64,000 nucleotides of DNA from Malus domestica (taxonomy: Eukaryota; Streptophyta; Magnoliopsida; Rosales; Rosaceae): NCBI RefSeq assembly GCF_042453785.1, contig NC_091674.1, positions 23,514,001 to 23,578,000 on the forward strand. Reading direction: 5' to 3'. The notes beneath the pieces are model-generated. The model was not told where the DNA came from. It saw nothing but the letters and a program-made list of their open reading frames with translations, and ran no database searches. The first letter of the stretch is position 1. The number at the start of each line of letters is the position of its first letter. Below, in pieces: positions 12,061 through 24,027 of the stretch. The position numbers and the translations under genes are program-made.

Positions 12061-14113
12061 CATGGGGAGCGAAGGAAGCCACAACACACATAATGACACC
12101 CATCTTGCACCTGGTGTGAAACAACGAAATAATGAACAAAAGAAGTTTGCTCTTCAGGCTAAAGTCGATGAGATGGAGACTCAGAACAACAAGATAGCGA
12201 TGAAGAATGAGATCCTCCAAGAGCAGTATAAGAAGGTATTCGAGATGCTCCACGAGGTTAGATATACTAAAACACACGAGCTCATCACCCTTGTGGAAGT
12301 CAACCATCAACTGGGTGCCCTCAACACGAAGGGTTATTTGCCCTCGACATAGGTATTCATGTTGAAGAGCGAGCTACTCATCGAAATGGTGACCAACATG
12401 AGACTTTTCTTAACCCAGCTACTTCGACCCGAAGCAGGAGGAGTGAAGGAAGACACCTCCTTACAGAAGGAGTGGAAGGATCGAAAGTCGTCTTTCGCGA
12501 CTGTCGAGACTTCTTAAAGAAACGTCGAGACAATCCCATCCATGTAAGCTCGAAGATCAATGACCCAAGGGTCTCTGAAAGACTTGGTCCCCTCCCATGT
12601 TCCAGGTCGGCTACCGATTTGGGGAAGGGTCAACAAGTCTTAGAGAAACACGAAGGTATATGGGACTCAGAGATGTTCCGACAGACATACCTTGGAAGTC
12701 AGTAGGATGAGTCTAGGGAAAAACCACATGATCTTGATCAAACCTTCATACTTCCAAGATGAGATGGAGATTTAAGAAAGAAAGCTTCAGTGGTACGTGA
12801 CTTCACTCAGGACTATCTTGTCCTACAACTCCTTAAGGAAGGAAAAAAGTTGAAGGCCGAACGACAAACTGAGATACCTGATTGGAACCAACCTAGGCCT
12901 GGCCCTCTTACAAGGAGGATCCTCGACACCCATCTCCAAGCAAAGACAAAGCAGAAGCTTGGCTTGCAACTTTATACTGGAAAGGAGGATCCGATTGAAC
13001 ACCTTAACCTATTTGAGTCCACCATGGCATACCAGATGCACAACGACGAAGAACGATGTTTTTTCTTCCCCTCCACCTCTCTGGCGGAGCTCTAAATTGG
13101 TATTGTCGTCTTCCACCTGAGATGGTAGACTCATTTGAGGAATTGAGGAAACTGTTTGTTTCTCAACACATTTTCCAGACCGATTGCTTGCACTCTGCGG
13201 ATGACTTGTACACTATTTTCCAGAAGCCAGACGAGTCATTACGTATGTATGCAGGCCGCTTCAGCGATGAGTATTCCCGTTATGCCGAGGCAGACGACAA
13301 GACTGCCCTCAAAGCCTTCATGGCAGGCCTATGTGATTGTTTCTTCAAGTACATGATCAATGCCAACACTTGGAAGACTTACTCTGAGGTGATGGCACAA
13401 GCTTACAATCATGCCTCCGCTGAGGCAAAAACATATTAAGGGAAACCCCCCACAACCACCCCTTATCAGCAAGTAGGAAGTGGAAGCCAGATCCAACCAA
13501 ATGAAAAGACCTCGACCTTCCAAATGGTGGCGGTGCCTCATCCTGCCTTACTTAATACTTCGTCAAGTCAACAGACATATCAATCTCAGGGCAAAAGGAA
13601 AGATTTCCATCCTCACCAGTTCTATTTTAGTAAAAGGAGTAAGGGACATTATCGCGATAACCAAGGGTATCGCTAAGATAATGCCCGTCCCTAGACAGTC
13701 AACACAGTGGGCCAAACACGTGTCAGGACAGGCCCTACCCCGAGGTATGAGACATACACGCCTTTGAACGCCACATGCGTGGCCATTTACCCCAACATAG
13801 CACACCTAATACTAAAGCTAATGTCGAGGCAGTCGGGTTACAAGCCCAACACGGGCACGTTTTGCTGCTACCACGAACATAACGGTCATGACGGCGAGAA
13901 GTGTATCATCTTTCGTGATCATATTGAAGCTTTGGCGTGTGAAGGAAAAATTGATCGATTCCTCGTTCACCCTTCAAGGGATAACCGTAACCAACGCCAA
14001 GTGAATGTGATATATTCCATAAGCGGTGGCACACCCATATCTAAATCTTCCAATAGGGCCATGAAAAATAGCGAACGAGCTTTAAGGTCTGGCCACCAAG
14101 TGTTTCACGTATA
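12061..14113 (+). pseudogene. Degenerate gypsy gag region (left arm)
   Basis: An N-terminal coiled-coil gag segment (MGSEGSHNTHNDTHLAP) opens at 12061 and stops at 12350. It is followed in shifting frames by the retrotransposon gag domain at 12790-13438 (EIPDWNQPRPGPLTRRILDT, GKEDPIEHLNLFESTMAYQM) and a CHCC-like zinc-binding segment near 13860 (FCCYHEHNGHDGEKC). Stops and frame changes at about 12350, 12702, 13095 and 13438 destroy the frame. Confidence 0.85.
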
Positions 14114-14219
14114 AGACATCAGGGGAGGCAAGTATCAAAAGCCTAACTAGGATCCAATATGTTTTTACCCTGAGGAAGAAAGATGTATCATCTACCCTCA
14201 CAACAACCCACTGATCGTG

Positions 14220-15183
14220 GAGGCTCACATAGCCAACTTTGAAGTAAGATGAATCCTGGTAGACACGGGGGCTTCGGTCAATATCATGTTTGCTAAAACT
14301 TTCAGGGCACTTAATGTAGCTGAACACTTGCTCAATCGCTCGATTTCTCCTCTGATAAGCTTTTCCGGTGATATTGTGCAACCTATAGGGAGCGTACACT
14401 TACCTTTCACCATTGGTACAAGCCCTTACATAGCTACCATTACCACTAACTTCCTGGTAGTTGATTGCCCAACGACATACAATGTCATCTTTGGACGCAC
14501 AAGCATCAATGCTCTCAAGGCCATGGTATCCACACATATGTTGTTGATGAAATTTCCAACCTCTTATGGCAATGGTTACATCAGAGGAGATTAACTTAGT
14601 GCACGGTCATGTTACAACACTTCGGTCAAGTAACAACACCTGCATGTGCCCAAGAAAACCTTTATATACATGACCAAGTCATAAAGACCAGCCCGGACGA
14701 AGCCAACTTGGATCTTCACGGTGGCAACAGTCAACCTGACGATCCTCGAGATGACTCTTTCACCCAGTAAACACAACCTGTTGAAGAGCTGGAGAAGGTT
14801 TCTAAATCAAAAGATTATCCAGATCGCATGGTGAAGATTGACACCACCTTGTCACCACCCATTCGGTTAGCATTGATCTCTTTTTTTGCAAGAGAACATT
14901 GTGGTCTTTGCCTGGTCATACGAGGACATGCCAGATATCTCTCCCGATATCATATGTCATCGCTTGAGTATTGACCCCAAGACCAAGCCGGTGAGACAGA
15001 AGCGAAGATCTTATGACGCTGAACAATACGAAGCAATAAAGGCAGAAGTTGAAAAACTCAAAGGCATAGGCTTCGTCCGTGAAGTCAATTACCCAACATA
15101 GGTAGCAAATGTGGTCCTTGTTAAGAAAAATCTAACCAAAGAAAGTCTCTTGCTCCCAAAGGTCTTGTGGAGAATGTGTGTCG
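14220..15183 (+). pseudogene. Degenerate protease and partial reverse transcriptase (left arm)
   Basis: The protease active-site region reads LVDTGASVNIMF near 14257-14292, after an in-frame stop. RT begins near 14886 with VFAWSYEDMPDISPDI and runs to WRMCV at about 15183, where the element is cut off. The RT catalytic region is missing. Confidence 0.8.
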
Positions 15184-16480
15184 CCTGGAAGTGTCAGGAC
15201 TTTGGAGTATCTGTTGAAGATGATGATTGGTAAGCACGATGATGGAATGTGCTTGGAAGTAAGGGCGAAGTTTTGGAGTAGACATGACCAATGCTAGAGC
15301 CAATTTCTCAATGTTGGAGTATCGTGTATCCGCATCTTATAAGGCTTTACTAGCGTAATAGACAGGCCGTTCGACATTACCATCATTTCGACAGATAGAT
15401 AATGAGAGTGTCACCAACCTCAGGTTTGGAGAGCAAAACGGCTTTACTCATGTAGTCTTTGAGGTTCTTGAATGCCTCAGCACATTCACCAGTCCATGTA
15501 ATGTACTTCTTACTTCCCTTAAGTGCTTTGAAGAAAGGAGCACATCTGTCGGTGGCCTTAGAGATGAACCTAGTTAAGGCTGCCACATTGCCAGTAAAGC
15601 TCTGGATGTCTTTTGAAGTTACCGGTTTCTTCATGTCCAGGATTGCTTTGATCTTCTAGGGATTAGCCTCAATGCCTCGTTGGCTTATTATGAAGCCTAA
15701 GAATTTGCCAGAGCCTACGCCGAATTTGTTGGGGTTCAACCTCATTCGATACCTCTTCAGAATGGTGAAAGTTTGAGATAGGTTGGTGATGTGTTGGTCA
15801 TCATGTTTGCTCTTAACTAGCATATCATCAACGTAAACTTCCATACTCTTCCCAATTTGTTCGGCGAACATTGAATTGACCAGTCTCTGATAAGTCGCTC
15901 ATGCATTCTTTAGGCCGAAGGGCATGACTTTATAGCAATATAGTCCCCTGTCAGTAGTGAAGGCTGTGTGTTCTTGGTCCGGATGGTTCATGAGGATTTG
16001 GTTGTATCCTGAGTAAGCATCCATGAAGCTTAGGAGTTCACACCCTGCCGTAGAGTCTTTAAGTCTGTCTATGAGAGGAAGAGGAAAGCTATCATTCGGG
16101 CATCCTTTGTTTATGTCGGTGTAATCGACACACATTCTCCACAAGACCTTTTGGAGCAGGAGACTTTCCTTGGTCGGATTCTTCTTGACAAGGACAACAT
16201 TTGCTACCCACGTTGGATAATTGACTTCACAGACGAAGCCAATGCCTTTGAGTTTTTCAACTTCTGCCTTTATTGCCTTGTACCGTTCAGCGTAATAAGA
16301 TATTCGCTTCTGTCTCACTAGCTTGGTCTTGGGGTCAATACTTAAGCGATGGTAAATTATATCGGGAGAGATGCCTGGCATGTCCTCATATAACCAGGCA
16401 AAGACCTCAGTGTTCTCTTGTAAAAAAGAGATCAATGCTAACCGAATGGGTGGTGACAAGGTGGTACCAATATTCACCAT
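15184..16480 (-). pseudogene. Gypsy reverse transcriptase and RNase H remnant (right arm)
   Basis: Minus-strand RT opens at 16480 and includes FMDAYSGYNQILMNHPDQEH and KVMPFGLKNA. After a stop near 15898 it continues with the catalytic YVDDMLVKSKHDDQ (about 15805-15846) and FLGFIISQRGIEANP. RNase H-type thumb sequence follows (15383-15634), then LALVMSTPKLRPYFQ to ILQSPDTS at the truncation. Two in-frame stops at least. Confidence 0.85.
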
Positions 16481-16540
16481 GCGATTCGGATAATCTTTTG
16501 TGATAGAGACCTTCTCTAACTCTTCAGCGAGTTGTGCTTG

Positions 16541-17092
16541 CTAGGTGAAAGAGTTATCTCGAGGATCGTCGGGCTGACTGTTGCCACCGTGAAGATCCAA
16601 GTTGGCTTCGTCTGAGCTGCTATTTATGACTTGGTCATGTATAGAAAGGGTTTCCTTGGGCACAGACAGGTGTTGTTGCTTGACCGAAGTGTTGTAACAT
16701 GATCGTGCACTAAGTTGATCTCCTATGATGTAACCATTGCCATAGGGGGTTGGAAATTTCATCAACAACATATGTGTGGATATCATAGCCTTGAGATCAT
16801 TGATGTCTGTGCGTCCGAAGATGACATTGAATGTCGTTGGGCAATCAACCACCAGGAAGTTAGTGGTAATGGTAGTTGTGTAAAAACCTGTATCAATGGT
16901 GAAAGGTAAGTACATGTTCCCTAAAGGTTGCACGATATCACCAGAGAAGCTTATCAGAGGGGCAATCGAGCGGTCGAGCAAGTGTTCAGCTACATTAAGT
17001 GCCCTGAAAGCTTCAACAAACATGATATTGACCGAAGCCCCCGTGTCTACCAGGATTCGTCGTACTTCAAAGTTGGCTATGTATGCTTCCAC
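16541..17092 (-). pseudogene. Gypsy aspartic protease region (right arm)
   Basis: A 183-codon open frame has the retropepsin motif RILVDTGASVNIMF near its N-terminus, followed by LISFSGDIVQPLG and FLVVDCPTTFNVIFGR. It belongs to a longer gag-pol polyprotein now broken by stops. The equivalent left-arm copy is at 14220-14770. Confidence 0.85.
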
Positions 17093-17094
17093 GA

Positions 17095-19246
17095 TCAGTG
17101 GGTCGTTGTGAGGGTAGATGATACCTCTTTCTTCCTCAGGGTAGAAACATATTGGATCACAGTTAGGCTTTTAATACTTACCTCCCCTGATGTCTTCACG
17201 TGAAACACTTGGTGGCCAGACCTTAAAGCTCGTTCACTATTTTTCATGGCCCTGTTGGAAGATTTAGATATGGGTGTGCCACCACTTATGGAATATATCA
17301 CATTTACCTGGCGTTGGTTACGGTTACCCCTTGGAGGGTGAATGAGGAATTGATCAATTTTTCCTTCACGTGCCAAAGCTTCAATATGATCACGAAGGGT
17401 GATATACTTCTCACCGTCATGGCCGTTATGTTCGTGGTAGCAGCAAAACGTGCCCATGTTCTTCGTGGGCTTGTAATCCAGGTGCCTCGGCTTTAGCTTC
17501 AGTATCAAGTGTGCTATGTTGGGGTAAATGGCCACGCATATGCCGTTTAAAGGTGTGTATGCCTCATACCTCAGGGTAGGGGTTGTCCTGACACGTGCTT
17601 GACCCACTGTGTTGATTGCCTAGGGTCGGGGATTATCATGGCGATACCCTTGATTATCGCGGTAGTGTCTCTTACTCATTTTACTAAAATGAGACTAGTG
17701 AGGATGTAAACCTTTCCTTTTACCTTGAGATTGATATGTATAGTTGACTTGGCAAAGTATTAAGTAAGGCAGGGGGAGGCACCGCTGCCGTTTGGACGGT
17801 CGAGGTCTTCTCATTTGGTTAGATATGGCTTCCATTCCCTACTTGCTGATAATGGGTGGTTGTGGGGGGTTTCCCTTGATATGTCCTTGCCTCGGCGGAG
17901 GCATGGTTGTAAGCTTGTGCCATCACCTCAGAGTAAGTCTTCCAAGTGTTGGCATTGATCATGTACTCAAAGAAACAATCACATAGGCCTGCCATGAAGG
18001 CCTTGAGGGCGGTATTGTCATCTACCTCAGCGCAACGAGAATACTCATGGCTGAAACGACCAGCATACTCTCGTAGTGACTCATCCGGCATCTAGCGAAT
18101 AGTGTACAAGTCATCCGCAGAATGCAAGCGATCGGTCTGGAAGATGTGTTGAGAGACAAGCAGTTTCCTCAGTTCCTCAAATGAGTCTACTGTCTTAGAT
18201 GGAAGACGGCAATACCAGTTTAGAGCTCTGTCAGAGAGGGTGAAGGGGAAAAGAAGACATCGCTCTTCGTCGGTGTGCATCTGATATGCCATGGTGGACT
18301 CAAAGAGGTTAAGGTGTTCAATTGGGTCTTCCCTTCCAATATAGAGTTGCAAACCAAACTTTTGTTTTGTCTTCGCTTGAAAAGGGTGTCGAGGATGCTC
18401 CTTGTGAGAGGGCTAGGCCTGGGTTGGTTCCAGTCAGGTATCTCGGCTTGACGTTCGGCCTTCAACTTGTTTACTTTCTCAATGAGCTGTAGGACAAGGG
18501 GGTCTGTCATGTACCACTGGGATTTTCTTTCGTAAGTCTCCATTGCCTCTTAGAAGTAGGAAAGTTTGAGCAATGGCGTGTGATTTTTCCTTGAACTCGC
18601 CGTACTGACTTCTAGGGCGAACTTGTCGGAATACCTCAGAGTCCCCTGTACCTTCATGTTCCTCTAGGACATGTCGTTCCTTCCCTAGATTGGCAGCTGG
18701 CTTGGGTCGTGGGAAGGGACCGAGTCTTTCAGAAATCCTTGGGACATTGATCTTCGAATATATATGGAGGGGATTCTCTCGACGTTGCCTTAGGAAGTCT
18801 CGGCAGTCACGATAAACGGCTTTTGATCCTTCCAACCCTTCTGCAATGAGGTGTCTTCCTCCACTTCTCCTGCTTCAGGTCGAAGCAGCTGGGTTGAGAG
18901 AAGTCTCATGTTGATCAATGTTTTGATAATTAGCTCGCTCCTCATCAGGGATACCCATGTCGAAGGAAGGTGATCCTCCGTGTTGGGGGGCACCCAGATG
19001 ATGGTTGATGTCTACAGGGGCAACAAGCTCACGTGTTTGAGTACACATAGTTTCATGGAGCATCTCAAAGAGCTTCTCATATTGCTCCTGGAGGACCTTA
19101 TTCTTCATTGCTATCTTGTTGTTTTGAGTTTCTAGCTCATCGACTTTAGCTTGAAGAGCAACCCATTTTCCTTCCTTCTTTCGTTGTTTCGCACTAGGTG
19201 CAAGATGGGTGTCATTATGTGTGATGTGGCTTCCTTCGCTCCCCAT
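17095..19246 (-). pseudogene. Degenerate gypsy gag region (right arm)
   Basis: The N-terminal coiled coil starts at 19246 (MGSEGSHITHNDTHLAP, ALQAKVDELETQNNKIAMKN). The gag domain follows in several frames between 18543 and 17819 (EIPDWNQPRPSPLTRSILDT, GREDPIEHLNLFESTMAYQM). The zinc-binding-like CCYHEHNGHDGEK segment lies in 17095-17607. Frames are broken at about 18875, 18479, 18220 and 18092. Confidence 0.85.
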
Positions 19247-19353
19247 GTTGGAGAGGGATGCCTAGTCAAAAGAGAGTGTACGAATGGTGGAAACCAGCTT
19301 GACAAAGCTCAAGAGAGTGGGAATAAGTGTCGTTTCCCACAGATGGCGCCAAA

Positions 19354-19868
19354 TGTTGATGCACAAAATCAGTGAGGACTTTGGTACAACAGAAAGTGTT
19401 AAGTTTGTGACATTCGATAGATTGCTCCAGTCACTAGTATGGATAAGTATGTAAATTGATAGAGATAGGGAAGCAAACACAAGATGTACGTGGTTCACCC
19501 AGATCGGCTACGTCTACGGAGTAGAGGAGTTCTCATTAATTGTGAAGGGTTTACACAAGTACATAGGTTCAAGCTCTCCTTGAGTGAGTACAAGTGAATG
19601 ATTTAGTACAAATGACATTAGGAAATATTGTGAGAAAATGATCTTTATTTATAGAAGAGAGTTTCTAGTTTCATTCTGACATTGACACGTGTCGTGTTGT
19701 GATTGGCTTCTGATGTTGACACGTGTCGTGCTATGATTGGCTTCTGATGTCGACACATGTCGCGCTGTGATTGGCCTCTTGGTTGGAGGGAAACTCTTCT
19801 GGGTCCTTGACGGTATAACGTTGACCGGTGTTCAGTAGTTTCGGGATTGGTCAAGTATGGTACAAACA
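19354..19868 (-). repeat. 5-prime LTR of right gypsy element
   Basis: This is the 515-bp inverted counterpart of 11441-11955, reading TGTTTGTACC inward from 19868 and ending GCATCAACA before the PBS. It contains a TATAAATA box at 19647-19654 (minus). The flanking 5-mers (AACTA left of 11441, CGAAG right of 19868) do not match, so no target duplication is visible for the pair. Confidence 0.85.
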
Positions 19869-20341
19869 CGAAGAACTAGGATGAAATGGCTAGAATAAGG
19901 CTCCATATATCTAATTCCAGGCAGAGCTCATACCGTGCAAGTATAAACAATTAAATGATTTCAATGTTTTATCTTTCCAATTTCCTGCTATTAATGACAT
20001 GCAAACAAATAAGCATTCTGTTTTTCAGAACATCTTACCATAAGCTACTGTGGCATGGCTTGTCAGGCAAAAGAAGTTTATCCAAGTTAGAAAAAAGGGA
20101 CTGCATGTGGAAAGCCAAAGAATTAATGAAATCATGCCCTTTAAGGCAACGCCTCTTCAAACTATAATCACTAATGAATAAGCATGTACCAAGTAACTGA
20201 ATGATTAAGCAACGATAATTAACAAAAGCATGTTAGTTCTTTTGTCGCGTCTACGAAAACCATGGCGAACAAAATATGCTACCTGCAAGATGATACCGTA
20301 TTAGAACTAATTGTACTGTGTGTGGACAAGTAGAAAGTTTA
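19869..20341 (-). pseudogene. Duplicated two-exon fragment of the nucleotidyltransferase gene
   Basis: This is a near-identical direct copy of 24808-25282, starting exactly at the outer edge of the right gypsy LTR. It includes counterparts of two exons (AYFVRHGFRRRDKRTNMLL and FSNLDKLL...PDKPCHSSLW) and their introns. Mismatches are few, with a 2-bp indel near 19997. The fragment has no start, stop or full domain. Confidence 0.9.
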
Positions 20342-20523
20342 TCACCATTAATGTTCACCACCTTTTTTATCACCATTAAATGTGTTTAAATTTTGAAATT
20401 TGTGTCTATCCATTATATATATCTCGAAACTTAAAATCATCTAACAAAAATAAATAGAAAGGTGGGCATCATTATCACTTGGAGTTGATGAATAAAAATA
20501 GTCTTATTATGTTCCCATTTTTT

Positions 20524-20678
20524 TGGGGAACTTTAACGAAAAGCACCTGCTACTGTTTACTTTAACGAAAAACCACATTTTTACACTAAAAAGTCAATCC
20601 TGGTACTATTCACTTTACCCTTTATTTTGTCCTTATCATTAAAACTCAAAGTTTTCAAGCAATTTTCATTAGTTTTCT
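20524..20678 (-). repeat. Short dispersed repeat family A, copy 2
   Basis: This is the inverted counterpart of 2072-2230 and 41487-41647. It contains TTTACACTAAAAAGTCAATC and TCATTAAAACTCAAAGTTTT. It lies in the upstream region of the phosphate carrier gene. Confidence 0.75.
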
Positions 20679-20892
20679 TTTTTTTTGGGTCAAAAGAAAG
20701 AAGATTCTTTCATCTTTCTAAGTCTGAATATTCTTCTGATCATGTGGAAGAACCGGAACTCGTTACGTCCTTGCTTACCGTGAAGGCTGCCTTCTTGAAG
20801 TTCTAAAACCAATAATTTGAGTGTCAGACAAGGCCTTCAACTTTGACTGGGTCAACTTGGTTCTTCTGCAAATCACAAGTCCGGCCACAAGG

Positions 20893-20902
20893 TATTATAA
20901 AT
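20893..20902 (+). promoter_or_regulatory. Probable TATA box of phosphate carrier gene
   Basis: TATTATAAAT lies 85-94 bp upstream of the ATG at 20987, a normal distance for a plant core promoter with a short 5-prime untranslated region. It is sequence-based only. Confidence 0.45.
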
Positions 20903-20986
20903 TGCGCCCCCCTGCACACGTTTTTCGACGCGACGTTTTAAACCTGTCTCTCCAATTTCCTCTCTCATTTCTCAGACAGCTCAAAA

Positions 20987-23617
20987 ATGGCAGATTCTCT
21001 CAGCAACGCTCATCGCCACTCTCTCGTCCCAAGCTTCTTGTACTCTTCTTCTTCTTCTTCTTCTTCAATGCGGACGAGAACTGATGCATCGCCGCCCTCG
21101 GTTTCATCATCGTCGGCGGTGGCCTTGTTGTCGAAAAGGGTGGTGGTTCCAGCGCCTAAAGAAAAGTTGGAGATGTACTCGCCGGCGTTCTACGCGGCGT
21201 GCGGAGTAGCAGGGATGTTGAGCACCGGATCCACTCACACGGCTGTCACGCCTATCGATGTCATCAAGTGTAATATGCAGGTGATCAGCTTCTTCGCTTT
21301 TTTTTTTTTTTTTCCTTTTGGTTTTTGAAAATCTATGAGCAAGCATCCAATTTTGTAGTGTTCATTTATCGATTCTATGCGGTATTCAACACCAACTCAA
21401 TTTTCATTTGGTTTTGGAATTCATGAGTTTCGTTTACAATTTGTTTGTTGTTTAACAAGTTTGGGAGCAAACGAGTTTCGTTAACTTGTTTAACAAAGTT
21501 TGGGAATTCATGAGTTTCGTTAACAACTTGTTTGTTGTTTAACAAGTTTGGGACTAAATAGTAAGCTAAATTTTGTTGTTCTTGCATCATGTAACTTGAC
21601 AATCATTAATTATGATTTACGAATAAACAAGGTTTAAAATGCATCTAAAAGTAAACAAAATAAAATATTATATAACAGTTAAGAGCATTTCCAAATGATA
21701 TGTCAAATTCTATGTGGAAATGTCATTCTACATATGTGACATTAAAATCCTTCCAACCAAAGTTTTATTTGCTGACTAGATTTGAAGTTTTGTGATTAGG
21801 AGTCAACTTTGAAATCAATTTCAAATTTATTTTTAATTAATTTTAATGATGGACCCCTTATTCCACTTGCATTTCAATTATAAAAATTTTATTTTAACAT
21901 TTTTTTTTTATAAATACAACCATTTAAACTCTTGTATTAATAAGAAAATAACTTCAGACAATTCGTTTCGGAGAACAAAATTCGACATAAGACTTTCGAT
22001 TGCCATAGCAGCCCTCAATTGTAATTTGACTTTTCAATTTAACATTTTCTTTAGAGATGATGTAATGCTCTAAAAATATTAAACTTAATTTTGAAAGACC
22101 ATTCTAACTTCGATGAAATGTAATATTTTCTAACATTAGCTATCGTCCCCCCCCCCCCCCCCCCACAATTAAGTAGTTAACGTTAATTGTAACATCACTT
22201 AGTCTGATCAACTCTACATTTACACATCGAAGTGCCCCATTTCACATCTTTGCAAAGAGAAATGCTATTCAGACTGTCTCAACACATGTGCAAGCAGCTC
22301 ACACTTAACCAACATCTCTGATATTTCTTCTTTATTGTGCTACAATGAAACTAAAATCTTCAAACGGACATTGCTGCGTTACTCATGTTGATTCTAAGCT
22401 TACTGAAGTTATCATGCCTCTAAACCCTAAACCCTTCTTCAGATTGACCCAATCAAGTACAAGAGCATCACATCCGGATTCAAAGTTATGCTCAAGGAGC
22501 AGGGCATAAGAGGTTTCTTCAAAGGTTGGGCACCAACTTTTGTTGGTTACAGTGCTCAGGGAGCCGGCAAGTTCGGATTCTACGAGTTCTTCAAGAAGTA
22601 CTACTCAGACATTGCTGGCCCCGAGTATGCAGTCAAGTACAAAACATTGATCTACCTTGCAGGTTCTGCATCAGCTGAAGTCATTGCCGATGTTGCCCTC
22701 TGTCCTATGGAAGCCGTCAAAGTTCGTGTCCAAACTCAACCCGGTTTTGCCAGAGGCTTGGCTGATGGCCTTCCCAAGATCATCAAATCCGAAGGCGCTC
22801 TCGGGTATGAACTGAAATCGAAACACTTGATGGAGGAATATTGTGTGTGAAAAGTTTTGGTGTGATGTTGCTAATGAGTTTTCATTATGTTGTAGGTTGT
22901 ATAAAGGGATGGTTCCGCTTTGGGGACGTCAGGTTCCTTGTGAGTTGAAGCCTTTCCGTCCATTTTTATTCTGATTCATGACTTTCCCTGCGTTTACTAA
23001 TACGTATATAAAAATGGTCATGATCTCTACAGATACTATGATGAAATTCGCATCTTTCGAGACTACTATCGAGCTCATGTACAAGCATGTAATCTCAACA
23101 CCCAAAGAGCAATGCAGCACACCCTTGCAGCTTGGTGTGAGCTTTGCTAGTGGGTATATTGCTGGTGTGTTCTGTGCTGTTGTCTCACACCCAGCTGACA
23201 ACTTGGTCTCCTTCCTCAACAATGCAAGGGGAGCAACCGTTAGCGATGTGAGTGTTCATGTATTCTTGGCTTCCTCTGCGTTTACTAACATGTATGTAAT
23301 AGTTTGTTTATAATTTCATTGTGATTGATGTCTTGCAGGCTGTGAAGAATCTGGGACTATTAGGTCTTTTCACCCGAGGCCTTCCTCTGCGTATCGTCAT
23401 GGTCGGAACCCTAACCGGAGGTCAATGGGTTCTCTATGATGCTTTCAAAGTTCTTGTAGGGCTGTAAGTTCTCTGCTCTATCCGTCATCTTTCGTTTTGT
23501 TCTTCCAAAAATGCTCTGTTTTTTTGGCTAATGGAATGTGACATGGTGTGGTCAATTGCATTTTTCAGGCCGACTACTGGTGGTCCCGCCACCGCCGCCG
23601 AGGTTGCCAAGGCTTGA
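20987..23617 (+). CDS. Mitochondrial phosphate carrier (PHT3/MPT family)
   Basis: Six exons (20987-21280, 22443-22804, 22896-22939, 23033-23247, 23339-23463, 23569-23617) join in phase to 362 aa. The protein is a mitochondrial carrier that imports phosphate with protons or in exchange for hydroxide across the inner membrane, supplying ATP synthase. The N-terminus is Ser-rich and presequence-like. Three carrier repeats are visible, with signatures PIDVIKCNMQ, PMEAVKVRVQTQPG and HPADNLVSFLNNARG; the last, lacking the usual basic residue, is typical of phosphate carriers. FYAACGVAGMLSTGSTHTAV marks the first transmembrane region. The C-terminus is LPTTGGPATAAEVAKA. Intron 1 (1162 bp) contains a poly-C tract and a tandem repeat. 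All introns are GT-AG. Length and architecture fit Arabidopsis PHT3;1 and PHT3;2; which paralogue it corresponds to is inferred from neighbours. Confidence 0.93.
21418..21560 (+). repeat. Tandem repeat in phosphate carrier intron 1
   Basis: A degenerate repeat is built from GAATTCATGAGTTTCGTT, AACTTGTTTGTTGTTTAAC and AAGTTTGGGA modules, repeated two to three times. No function is evident. Confidence 0.7.
22148..22164 (+). repeat. Poly-C tract
   Basis: An uninterrupted run of about 17 C lies in phosphate carrier intron 1. Its length may be unreliable in the assembly. Confidence 0.8.
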
Positions 23618-24027
23618 ATCCATACCGGATAGCTGACAACCCTGTTTCTTAGCTCTGGGAAGTTTTTCAAAGTGATGAGTTGATTCAGTTTTGGGTGTCA
23701 TTGATCCTGCATTACTGTTTTCTACACGACCGTATTCTATACGGTAATTTTGTATGTATAATTCACGTTATACTGCTCGATTTGATAAAAAGGGAGATTT
23801 CGGGGGGTCAATTTCCCCATGGATGAACATGTAACATAGAAATAAAAAGTTACCTTGAATTGAGGCAACATCCTGGTATTCAATAACTGTTTAATCGTCT
23901 ACGGTCAGATGAATGAACTGCCAAGAGCTCGTATGAGAAGGGAGCAAAAGGAAATAAATGATTCCCACATTTTACTATTATAAGATATCGAAAATTTGTT
24001 CTCACATGTGTTCATGTTTGCAAGTTA

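Larger units (their letters stand above)
11441..15183 (+). mobile_element. Truncated Ty3/gypsy element, left arm of giant inverted repeat
   Basis: A 5-prime LTR, primer-binding site, degenerate gag, aspartic protease and the first part of reverse transcriptase read on the plus strand. The element stops abruptly inside RT at about 15183, where sequence switches to the opposite-strand partner. Multiple stops and frameshifts make it non-functional. It is homologous along its whole 3743-bp length to 16126-19868 inverted. Protease and RT motifs suggest the Tat/Athila-type branch of gypsy elements. Confidence 0.9.
15184..19868 (-). mobile_element. Truncated Ty3/gypsy element, right arm of giant inverted repeat
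   Basis: On the minus strand this contains a 5-prime LTR (19354-19868), PBS, gag, protease, RT and the start of RNase H. It ends within RNase H at about 15184, at the junction with the left arm. No 3-prime LTR is present. The unpaired loop of the inverted repeat (15184-16125) holds the RT catalytic half and RNase H. It is better preserved than the left arm but still carries stops. Confidence 0.9.

Noticed and set aside
11945-12352. Gag start upstream of 12061
   Set aside because: The extended frame runs back through the LTR and primer-binding site. The Met at 12061 matches the right-arm copy.
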